From the NCBI GenBank assembly GCA_937884015.1, contig CALGBV010000166.1:1-7726 (forward strand): a stretch of DNA of 7,726 bases, given 5' to 3'. Within the stretch, counting starts at the first letter, position 1. Every line of letters starts with the position of its first letter. This document shows positions 1 through 5,913 of this stretch, one piece after another. The notes beneath the pieces are model-generated. The model worked only from the letters and a program-made list of their open reading frames with translations. It was not told the DNA's origin and ran no database searches. Made by a program: the position numbers and the translations under genes. Source of the DNA: an uncultured Bacteroidales bacterium (GTDB lineage: Bacteria; Bacteroidota; Bacteroidia; Bacteroidales; F082).

Positions 1-831
1 ATTACTGTTTTGAATCATCGCCATACTCTTTTCGGTAATGATTGGGTTAATAATCACACTAAAATCATTTGGATTTGCTTTTGCAATATCCTTTTTAGTG
101 GTATCAACCTTAACTTCTTTCTTGGCTTTGGCGGCTGCGCCTGTTGCGATTGCGGCACTCGTTCCGCAAACGCTGGTCGCTGCTGCAACGGTGATTATCA
201 ATGGTTTGTTGTCGATTTTAAAGACTTTCGTTCCAAGCCACCACATGAAGATGATGACGATTGGAGTGACAATCCATGCGATGCCGAGACCGTAAAGGCC
301 GAATTTTGCAATGTTGGAGAAAAGGACCGAAAACCCCATGATGACCAAGCCTGTTTTGATGTAAAACTCAGTCTTTACAGCAGGTTTCAGCCATTCTGGC
401 GTGCCAATCGTGTTGGAAATGATGAGGCCAATGAGCAATGCCCAGAATGCCCATTCAAGATAGCGGTTCAGCGTAAACTCTGCGCTTATCCAACGTACAA
501 TCAGTGAGATAACGAACAAACCGATGAATGCAGGAATGTATTCTTTCACGCTTAGTCCCATCAGTTTTACGCCGAGTGTGAACAAAATGCCTAAGACTAA
601 GAAGGTACGCAACAGTTTTCCCCAGAATGCACCGTTTAGTTGTGCTCCCATTGATTCGGCAAAGGTGCCTCCGTCTTCCCAAGTGTACCAAGTGCTGAAT
701 TTCGCAGCCGAAAAGTCAAACCATCCGGTAAGGACGGCAACGCATGCTAAAGCGATTACGATGAAGCCCAACCAGCAGGCTAACCAATCTTCTTTTTTAT
801 AGAGTTCTGACCAATTTGTGTTTTTTCCCAT
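1..831 (-). CDS. UPF0324/YeiH-family inner-membrane transporter ('putative sulfate exporter' family), 3' part beyond the window
   Basis: The reading frame is open from an ATG at 829-831 to the left edge: 277 codons with no stop, so the C-terminus is missing. The protein is strongly hydrophobic, with likely membrane segments near residues 17-35, 72-90, 97-115, 125-140, 158-173, 178-199 and 211-229. The stretch TSVCGTSAAIAT at 219-230, followed by a Lys/Ala-rich loop, matches the family signature (S-I/V-C-G-x-S-A in YeiH-like proteins). The family is commonly annotated as sulfate exporters, but its substrate is poorly proven. Residues from about 240 are hydrophilic, where the next membrane helix would be expected; this is either a lineage-specific loop or a sign of a problem beyond the edge. 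The start lies 11 nt after the porin stop, so the two genes are almost certainly co-transcribed. Family assignment is fairly secure; substrate is not. Confidence 0.8.
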   Translation of the reverse strand, partial: MGKNTNWSELYKKEDWLACWLGFIVIALACVAVLTGWFDFSAAKFSTWYTWEDGGTFAESMGAQLNGAFWGKLLRTFLVLGILFTLGVKLMGLSVKEYIPAFIGLFVISLIVRWISAEFTLNRYLEWAFWALLIGLIISNTIGTPEWLKPAVKTEFYIKTGLVIMGFSVLFSNIAKFGLYGLGIAWIVTPIVIIFMWWLGTKVFKIDNKPLIITVAAATSVCGTSAAIATGAAAKAKKEVKVDTTKKDIAKANPNDFSVIINPIITEKSMAMIQNSN

Positions 832-842
832 GATTTTAAGTT

Positions 843-1913
843 TTAGAATTTGTAGGAAAGAATGGCGGCAAAACGGTGAGAATTGTCGCTGATTTTATGC
901 TGAATGTATGAATAGTCAAGTTTGAAATTGACATTTTTCCAAGGCCAATAATTGATGCCGGCAGTATAATAAGTGGCATCGTCGCCCGAATTGACATCCT
1001 TGATGAATTTTTCGTAACGGAGGACTGGCATGAGTTTTTGCGGGTGCGATTCGCTGCCGAAATGGAACCAGTAACCTGCAACGGCATAGTAGCCATTGCT
1101 GTTGAAAAGATTCTCTGAATAAATCGGTTCTAATTCATTTTCAGGCAAAACGGCTTTTCCTGTTTCTCCGTTGACGTATTCGCTGCGTACCAAAATGTTG
1201 TTGTCGTCGTATTGCACGCCAAAACTGTAGCGGTTGCGGGTGAGGTCAATGTTGTTGAGATATTTGCCGTAATAGTAGGATCCCGTAAGCGTCATGCCTT
1301 TAATCCAAGGGTGAATCTCCAGACGTCCGACAATGTCTTTGCGATTGTTGTTGTCGACGACGTTGATGCCGTTACCATTGAAAACGCCAAGGCTGTAGTC
1401 AATCAGTGAAAAATCTTTGTCGTCGAGTTTGAAAAGGTTGCCGGTTGCCATCACACCGATGTCACGGCCTTGCTTGCCCACGCCGCAAACGTCATCGTAG
1501 CCACTGAGGCCTTTGACGGTTTCGCCGTAATCGAAGATTTCCAGATTGAGCGGGTTGATTGGGCTTTCAAGGGTGAAAGGTGTCTTGAACTGACCGACCT
1601 GAACGGCAAATTCGGGGCAAGCCTTAATCTTGATGTAAGCATCGACGAGGATAGGGGAGCAAACCCAGTCGCCTTGAATCTTGTAGGAAACGTGTTGGCT
1701 CAGTTTGCCATCGACTGACATACGCACGCGACGCATTCTCAGCGTGTTGCTTTCAACATTGAAATCCTTGTCGGCATTCAATTGATAAAGACCCTGAACG
1801 AAACCTGAGATTTTAGGTGTTCTGTCAATTTGTTTTTCTTGTTCTTGTGCGTTGATGCACAAAGGAATTGCTAAAAGCAATGTCCCAATCATCATGCGAA
1901 ATTTGTTTGTCAT
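843..1913 (-). CDS. Outer-membrane porin, OprO/OprP (phosphate-selective porin) family
   Basis: The protein has 356 residues. The ATG at 1911-1913 is chosen because it begins a clean signal peptide (MTNKFRMM, then a Leu/Ile-rich core, ending INA|Q with cleavage after Ala22). An in-frame ATG 24 codons upstream (1985) would add a non-signal extension and lies upstream of the predicted promoter. The mature part shows alternating beta-strand patterning, including a GFVQGLYQLN strand, an LRMRRVRMSVDG segment and VGQFKTPFTLES, all typical of porin O/P proteins. It ends in Tyr-Lys-Phe, the aromatic C-terminus expected of a barrel inserted by the BAM machinery. It would sit in the outer membrane and pass small anions. 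It is the first gene of an operon with the UPF0324 transporter, so the pair could move the same solute. Selectivity for phosphate is not shown by the sequence. Confidence 0.87.
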   Translation of the reverse strand: MTNKFRMMIGTLLLAIPLCINAQEQEKQIDRTPKISGFVQGLYQLNADKDFNVESNTLRMRRVRMSVDGKLSQHVSYKIQGDWVCSPILVDAYIKIKACPEFAVQVGQFKTPFTLESPINPLNLEIFDYGETVKGLSGYDDVCGVGKQGRDIGVMATGNLFKLDDKDFSLIDYSLGVFNGNGINVVDNNNRKDIVGRLEIHPWIKGMTLTGSYYYGKYLNNIDLTRNRYSFGVQYDDNNILVRSEYVNGETGKAVLPENELEPIYSENLFNSNGYYAVAGYWFHFGSESHPQKLMPVLRYEKFIKDVNSGDDATYYTAGINYWPWKNVNFKLDYSYIQHKISDNSHRFAAILSYKF

Positions 1914-1953
1914 ATTTCCGATTATTTTAATTTTTGTTCTCGAATTTTCGCTG

Positions 1954-1985
1954 CAAAAGTAGTAATTTAATTGATAGTACAACAA
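1954..1985 (-). promoter_or_regulatory. Predicted promoter for the porin-transporter operon
   Basis: Read on the minus strand, TACTTTTG at 1961-1954 matches the Bacteroidota -7 element TAnnTTTG. A TTG at 1985-1983 sits 21 nt upstream as a -33 element. Transcription would start near 1950, giving a leader of about 37 nt before the porin ATG at 1913. The -7 box is followed by CAGCG, nearly the same as the opposing promoter's CTGCG. Confidence 0.6.
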
Positions 1986-1990
1986 TATAA

Positions 1991-2006
1991 AGTAAATATA
2001 TTTACT
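1991..2006. promoter_or_regulatory. Palindromic operator candidate, copy 1 (AGTAAATATATTTACT)
   Basis: This is a perfect 16-bp inverted repeat, identical to its reverse complement. It lies 5 bp upstream of the predicted -33 element of the porin promoter, centred about 49 bp before its probable start, a position compatible with an activator. A 15-bp core (1993-2007) recurs exactly at 2093-2107. The binding protein is unknown; a dimeric winged-helix or CRP-like regulator would fit. Confidence 0.6.
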
Positions 2007-2081
2007 AAAAAAAGTAAAATTGTTAAGCAGTAGAAATCAATCCTTCATATATAATAAGGTGTAATAAATTATCTGAGTAAA

Positions 2082-2113
2082 TGTTTTTATAATAAATATA
2101 TTTACTATTTTTG
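2082..2113 (+). promoter_or_regulatory. Predicted promoter for the alpha-oxoamine synthase gene
   Basis: TATTTTTG at 2106-2113 fits the Bacteroidota -7 consensus TAnnTTTG. The -33 region is a poor match, with only TGTT/TTTT around 2082-2088 at suitable spacing, which would suit a promoter depending on an activator or kept weak. The start would fall near 2120, leaving an A-rich leader of about 38 nt before the ATG at 2158. Confidence 0.55.
2091..2106. promoter_or_regulatory. Palindromic operator candidate, copy 2 (AATAAATATATTTACT)
   Basis: It differs from copy 1 at one base of 16 and lies exactly 100 bp away. It occupies the spacer between the -33 and -7 regions of the synthase promoter and touches the first base of the -7 box at 2106, the usual place for a repressor site. 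A degenerate extra copy (AGTAAATGTTTTTAT) begins at 2076, giving a second half-site 15 bp upstream. Confidence 0.6.
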
Positions 2114-2157
2114 CTGCGTGATTTAAATTGAAAGAATAACAACTAAACAACAAAAAT

Positions 2158-3417
2158 ATGGACATATTTGAAAGAATATCAAAGGATTCCGGCGGCCCGA
2201 TAGGACAGTACCGTGAACGTGCCGACGGCTATTTCGCATTTCCTCGTCTGGAAGGCGAACTCGGTCCGCGAATGATTTTCAATGGCAAGGAAGTGCTTTG
2301 CTGGAGCTTGAACAATTATCTCGGTTTGGCCAATCATCCTGAAATCCGTAAGGTTGATGCTGAAGGCGCTGCTAAATTCGGCATGGCTGCCCCGATGGGT
2401 GCCCGCATGATGACGGGACACACCCGTATGCACGAGCATTTTGAGAAGGAATTAGCAGATTTTGAGAAAAAGGAAGCCGCCTATCTTTTCAATTTCGGTT
2501 ATCAAGGCATCTTCTCTACGCTCGATTCCTTGTTGTCGCGCCACGATGTGCTGATTTTCGATGCCGAAATTCATGCTTGTCTGCAAGATGGAAAGCGTCT
2601 GCATATTGGTAAGTCGTTCTCTTTCAGGCATAACGATATGGCCAGCCTTGAGCAGAAACTGAAAGTGGCTACCGAAGTGGTGAAGGAAACGGGTGGCGGC
2701 ATTCTGGTCATTACCGAAGGCGTTTACGGCATGACTGGTGCTTTGGGCAATTTGGCTGGCATTGCGGCCTTGAAGAAAAAATATCAGTTCAGGATTCTCA
2801 TTGATGATGCGCATGGCTTTGGCGTGATGGGCCCGAATGGTCGTGGCACATCTGAGCATTTCGGCGTGATGGACGACATCGATTTGTATATTGGTGCCTA
2901 CGCAAAAGCAATGGCTACGATTGGCGGTTTTGTCGCTGGACCGAAATATATCATTGATTATCTGCGCTATAACATGCGCTCGCAAATGTATGCCAAGTCT
3001 CTGCCGTTGCCGATTGTTTACGGTTGCGAAAAACGTTTGGAGATTATCCGTGGTGCTGAGGGCGACCAGTTGCGTGCCCAACTTTGGAAAGTGACGCGTG
3101 CCTTGCAAAAAGGTTTCCGTGACTTGGGATTCGATATCGGTCCTGCTGAGGCTTGCGTGACACCGGTTCATGTGCAAGGTGATGTGGCTCAGGCAACCAA
3201 CATAGCCATGGATTTGCGCGAAAACTACAGGATTTTCTGCTCTGTGGTGATGTATCCCGTCATTCCAAAGGGCATGATCATTTTCCGCATCATTCCGACA
3301 GCGGCGCATAGCATGGAGGATGTGGAATACACTTTGAAGGCTTTTGCCGAGGTGAAGGAAAAACTTGCCAAAGGCTATTACGATTCGGATGAAGTGCCGA
3401 ATATGGCAATTCTATAA
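2158..3417 (+). CDS. spt: PLP-dependent alpha-oxoamine synthase: serine palmitoyltransferase-like (or cysteate acyltransferase)
   Basis: The protein has 419 residues, a normal length for the alpha-oxoamine synthase family (AONS, KBL, SPT), cytoplasmic with no signal peptide. It opens MDIFERI, with WSLNNYLGLANHPE at 49-62 and GARMMTGHTRMHEHFEKEL at 81-99. I recognise this pattern from the Bacteroidota SPT-like group that includes Porphyromonas SPT and sulfonolipid-forming cysteate acyltransferases. PLP-site residues are visible: His139 (DAEIHAC) to stack on the ring, Asp216 and His219 (IDDAHGFG), and Schiff-base Lys250 (AYAKAMATIGGF). It would join an acyl thioester to serine (3-ketosphinganine) or cysteate (3-ketocapnine); the sequence alone does not choose. 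The Thr usually three residues before the lysine is Ala247. The ATG follows an A-rich leader without a Shine-Dalgarno sequence. It is monocistronic, with a terminator directly behind, and divergent from the porin operon. KBL or AONS activity is less likely. Confidence 0.82.
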   Translation: MDIFERISKDSGGPIGQYRERADGYFAFPRLEGELGPRMIFNGKEVLCWSLNNYLGLANHPEIRKVDAEGAAKFGMAAPMGARMMTGHTRMHEHFEKELADFEKKEAAYLFNFGYQGIFSTLDSLLSRHDVLIFDAEIHACLQDGKRLHIGKSFSFRHNDMASLEQKLKVATEVVKETGGGILVITEGVYGMTGALGNLAGIAALKKKYQFRILIDDAHGFGVMGPNGRGTSEHFGVMDDIDLYIGAYAKAMATIGGFVAGPKYIIDYLRYNMRSQMYAKSLPLPIVYGCEKRLEIIRGAEGDQLRAQLWKVTRALQKGFRDLGFDIGPAEACVTPVHVQGDVAQATNIAMDLRENYRIFCSVVMYPVIPKGMIIFRIIPTAAHSMEDVEYTLKAFAEVKEKLAKGYYDSDEVPNMAIL

Positions 3418-3441
3418 ATTGATTTTCAGTCGTTTTGTTTG

Positions 3442-3477
3442 CTCGGGAGGCTTCTCATTAAGCCTCCCGGGTTTTTT
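3442..3477 (+). terminator. Intrinsic terminator after the alpha-oxoamine synthase gene
   Basis: CGGGAGGCTT (3444-3453) pairs perfectly with AAGCCTCCCG (3460-3469) around a 6-nt loop. The stem can be extended by a wobble pair and a C-G pair to 3442/3471. It is followed directly by six T at 3472-3477. It lies 24 nt past the stop codon and isolates this gene from the MarR gene. Confidence 0.93.
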
Positions 3478-3489
3478 GTTGTTTACATG

Positions 3490-3505
3490 TTGCAAATGTT
3501 TGAAT
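3490..3505. promoter_or_regulatory. Imperfect palindrome between the MarR promoter elements, possible autoregulatory site
   Basis: CAAATGTTTG at 3493-3502 is an inverted repeat (CAAA-TG-TTTG), extended outward by a further matching T-A pair. It begins at the -33 element and runs into the promoter spacer, where many MarR proteins bind to repress themselves. It does not resemble the 1991/2091 palindromes. It is short enough to be chance. Confidence 0.3.
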
Positions 3506-3519
3506 TTTCCGTATTATTG
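3490..3519 (+). promoter_or_regulatory. Predicted promoter for the MarR-family gene
   Basis: TATTATTG at 3512-3519 matches TAnnTTTG with one mismatch, and TTG at 3490-3492 lies 19 nt upstream. The start would fall near 3526, about 34 nt before the ATG. The preceding terminator makes a promoter here necessary. Confidence 0.45.
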
Positions 3520-3559
3520 CACTTTCAATAATAAGTGATAATCATAAATATAGGATAAT

Positions 3560-4015
3560 ATGATGCTCGTGAAACAGGCAGCCGTGTATGTCAACATAAT
3601 GAACTGCAGGCTGAAAAAGCACCTTGGTGAGGTGTTTAAGAAAAATGGAATCAACCTGACCGCCGAACAGTTTCTTGTGATGGATACGCTTTGGAACGAA
3701 GGCGCCTTGACGCAACAGAACATTGCCTACATCATTCAGAAAGATAAGAATTCGGTAACGCAATTTATTGATAATCTTGAGAAAAAAGGACTCGTCGTCC
3801 GCTCTGTCGACAAGGGCGACCGCCGTGTAAACAATATCGTGGTGACGGAAACGGGCTTGGCTATGCGTGACAGGACAAAGGAAGTTGCCATTAATGCGAT
3901 GAACGACATCCTTTCGGGCGTGCCTGAAACTGATTTGAACACTTTTGTCGAGGTGTTGCGGAAAGCGTGCGACAATATCATTGAGTTTGGAAAGGAAGAT
4001 AGGGAAGAAGCGTGA
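3560..4015 (+). CDS. MarR-family winged-helix transcriptional regulator
   Basis: The protein has 151 residues, the normal size for MarR proteins, which bind DNA as dimers and usually release it on binding a small ligand. Residues 34-60 give the helix pair after LTAEQFLVMDTLW. Residues 63-77 (KNSVTQFIDNLEKKG) form the recognition helix. Residues 78-99 form the wing with the family signature: LVVRSVDKGDRR and VVTETG. The N- and C-terminal helices (about 5-29 and 105-145) form the dimer interface. Two ATGs stand in tandem; an AGGA at 3552-3555 is 4 nt from the first and 7 nt from the second (3563), so the second may be used. The gene stands alone between a terminator and a hairpin-rich spacer, 143 nt after the synthase gene. 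Its ligand and targets cannot be read from the sequence; control of the adjacent divergent promoters is only a possibility. Confidence 0.88.
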   Translation: MMLVKQAAVYVNIMNCRLKKHLGEVFKKNGINLTAEQFLVMDTLWNEGALTQQNIAYIIQKDKNSVTQFIDNLEKKGLVVRSVDKGDRRVNNIVVTETGLAMRDRTKEVAINAMNDILSGVPETDLNTFVEVLRKACDNIIEFGKEDREEA

Positions 4016-4026
4016 AGCATGATGCG

Positions 4027-4097
4027 CTGCATTTTTGCAGTTGGTTAGCTTAGCTAACGTTTTTGTCTGATATACAATCAGAAATACTGTTTTTTTT
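4027..4097 (+). terminator. Cluster of short hairpins and T-tracts after the MarR gene, probable weak terminator
   Basis: Three small stems follow each other: CTGCA/TGCAG (4027-4040, TTTT loop), GTTAGC/GCTAAC (4044-4058, TTA loop) and CTGAT/ATCAG (4067-4081). The second is followed by five T (4060-4064) and the third, after a short gap, by eight T (4090-4097). None is GC-rich, so termination may be partial and could allow read-through into the kinase gene. Confidence 0.45.
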
Positions 4098-4127
4098 GTC
4101 TCCAAACGGAAAAATATTCCTTTCCGC

Positions 4128-4158
4128 TTGCGCAATTCGATTTTTATGAAGAACTTTG
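4128..4158 (+). promoter_or_regulatory. Predicted promoter for the kinase-AAA+ operon
   Basis: GAACTTTG at 4151-4158 matches the -7 consensus TAnnTTTG except for its first base. TTG at 4128-4130 lies 20 nt upstream as the -33 element. Transcription would begin near 4164, giving a leader of only about 16 nt before the ATG at 4180. A CGGAAA/TTTCCG inverted repeat (4107-4126) sits just upstream. Confidence 0.42.
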
Positions 4159-4179
4159 CCCTTCATTAAATTGCAATTT

Positions 4180-5907
4180 ATGGAAACATTTAGAAAAGGA
4201 GACAAAATTGGCAGATATGTTGTCAATTCTTTCATTAAAAAAGGTGCAGTTGCGGAATCATACACCGTTTACGGAACTGACGACATGATGTATTTCCTCA
4301 AGGCTTACGACCTGGCTTTAGTTCCTAAGTCTCAGTTTTTTGAGGGAAAAGAAATATATGAAATCGTTCTGTGTCAGGAAATTGACAATGACAATATCAT
4401 CAAGTTTGTTGATAAGGGCGAAGTTAAAAAAGGCAACAAGACTTTCCGCTATTTGGTGACGAATTTCTATCGTGGTGATTTGCTCAGCACTTCGATAAAA
4501 AACGATGGCGTTCTTGACTCGCAGGATGCTTCACAAATCACTTTGTGTGTGCTGAACGGATTGGCGTATTTGCATTCTAATGCTTTGATTCATAATGATA
4601 TAAATCCAACCAATATCATGCTTCAGGAATTGGAGGATGGCATGTTGCTCCCGACCATTATTGATTTGGGACACATTTCCTATATGGTCATGGGACGCCC
4701 GACGTTCAAGGTCGACGATTTGCAACCGTTCTTCCGCGCTCCTGAAACATTCAAAGGCATTTACACGCCGAAAACTGATATTTTCTCAGTTGGGGCGCTC
4801 CTTTATTATATGCTTTTCGCAAAAGCGCCTTGGGAAATTGATTTGTCTGATTGTCATGAAGATAAGGCTTTGATTAAGGAAGCCGTGAAAGAAGCCCGCA
4901 AGCAGGATTTGATTCTCGAAACGGAGGAAATCAAGCTGCCTGATTTCATGAAGGCGATTTTGCAGAAGGCTTTGGCTAAGAAACCAGATGACCGTTTTGA
5001 ATCTGCCGTGGATTTTGCCAAGGCTTTGGCTGAGCAGATTATGCCGGAACTGGCTCAGGAAATTGAACAGGCCGAGTCTGCCGCTGCACCGCAGCAGGAA
5101 CCGCAGCAAGTGCCTCAGGTGGAAATCACTTTCAAGAAAGGCTCGGGCAATGGTTTTGAGAATGTCACGGGGCGCGGCGAACTGAAGGAGCAGCTGCGCA
5201 AGGAAGTTATTTTTGCTTTGCAAAATCCCGAAAAAGCGCAGAAATACAAACTGCCTGCCATCAACGGCATTTTGCTTTACGGTCCTCCTGGATGTGGTAA
5301 AAGTCTTGTGCTTGAGAGTTTTGCCGAGGAATTGGGTTTCAATTATTCCATGATTAAGGCTTCTGATTTCGGCAACATTTATCAGCCTGGCGTGTTAGAG
5401 AATTTACAGCGCGTGTTTGATGCGGCAAGCATTAAGGCTCCGTTTGTCTTGTGCATTGACGAAATCGAGTTCCTTGCTCCAGGCCGTGGCGAGGATGAGT
5501 CTGGCATTACGCCTCAGGTGGCTGCACTCTTTGGTTTGATGAACGAATGTGCCAAGAAAGGCATTCTGATCGCAGCAACTTCAAATCGCCCTGATTTGGT
5601 GGAACCTGCCATCATGCGTGTGGGCTGCCTCGATAGGGTGTTCTTTGTGCCTCAGCCTGATTTTGAAGCGCGTAAGGACATGTTTAAGAATCATTTGGCA
5701 GGCCGTCCGTGCGAAGAATTGGATTATGACGAATTGGCAAAACTGTCGAATGATTTCAATGCCGGCGACATTACCGAAACGGTGAATGAGGCTGCCATGA
5801 CTGCCGCTTACATGGATGTCCCGATTTCGCAGAAAATCCTTGTCGATGTGCTGCGCTTCAAGAATCCGACTTATTCCACCAATACGAGAATTGGCTTCAA
5901 CAAGTAA
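4180..5907 (+). CDS. Eukaryotic-like Ser/Thr protein kinase fused to a classic AAA+ ATPase
   Basis: The protein has 575 residues with no signal peptide or membrane segment, so it is probably cytoplasmic. The ATG at 4180 starts just before the kinase fold; an in-frame TTG at 4156 is less likely. Residues 8-285 are a Hanks-type kinase: a degenerate glycine loop around Gly22, Lys41 (YFLKAYD), catalytic loop HNDINPTN at 138-145 with Asp140 and Asn145, DLG at 162-164, APE at 187-189, and DIFSVG at 200-205. The usual HRDxK lysine is Asn142. A Glu/Gln/Pro-rich linker covers about 286-325. Residues 326-560 are a p97/FtsH-like AAA+ module: Walker A GPPGCGKS at 368-375, Walker B CIDEIE at 425-430, sensor-1 Asn469, arginine-finger motif AIMRVGCLDR with Arg480 kept and the second arginine changed to Cys483, and GDITETVNEAA at 529-539. 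Domain identities are secure; the role of the fusion is unknown to me. The next gene begins 6 nt later. Confidence 0.88.
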   Translation: METFRKGDKIGRYVVNSFIKKGAVAESYTVYGTDDMMYFLKAYDLALVPKSQFFEGKEIYEIVLCQEIDNDNIIKFVDKGEVKKGNKTFRYLVTNFYRGDLLSTSIKNDGVLDSQDASQITLCVLNGLAYLHSNALIHNDINPTNIMLQELEDGMLLPTIIDLGHISYMVMGRPTFKVDDLQPFFRAPETFKGIYTPKTDIFSVGALLYYMLFAKAPWEIDLSDCHEDKALIKEAVKEARKQDLILETEEIKLPDFMKAILQKALAKKPDDRFESAVDFAKALAEQIMPELAQEIEQAESAAAPQQEPQQVPQVEITFKKGSGNGFENVTGRGELKEQLRKEVIFALQNPEKAQKYKLPAINGILLYGPPGCGKSLVLESFAEELGFNYSMIKASDFGNIYQPGVLENLQRVFDAASIKAPFVLCIDEIEFLAPGRGEDESGITPQVAALFGLMNECAKKGILIAATSNRPDLVEPAIMRVGCLDRVFFVPQPDFEARKDMFKNHLAGRPCEELDYDELAKLSNDFNAGDITETVNEAAMTAAYMDVPISQKILVDVLRFKNPTYSTNTRIGFNK

Positions 5908-5913
5908 TTTGAA

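Noticed and set aside
10..507. Plus-strand open frames at 10-507 and 38-295, the latter hydrophobic.
   Set aside because: They are antisense to the UPF0324 gene; hydrophobic codons (for example those for Ile, Val and Ala) read backward also give hydrophobic-looking protein. The minus strand carries the family signature and membrane pattern.
2042..2059. Imperfect palindrome CCTTCATATATAATAAGG midway between the two operators.
   Set aside because: Two of nine pairs fail, the sequence is very AT-rich and it matches neither operator, so it is not listed as a site.
2452..3309. Antisense open frame of 285 codons on the minus strand.
   Set aside because: It lies wholly inside the synthase gene, whose motifs and terminator are on the plus strand. 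The His/Arg/Gln-rich translation looks like a reverse-complement artefact.
3560..4015. OhrR-like redox sensing by Cys16 of the MarR protein.
   Set aside because: The spacing from Cys16 to the following LTAEQF helix is shorter than that from the reactive cysteine in OhrR to its equivalent, and the partner tyrosines are not evident.
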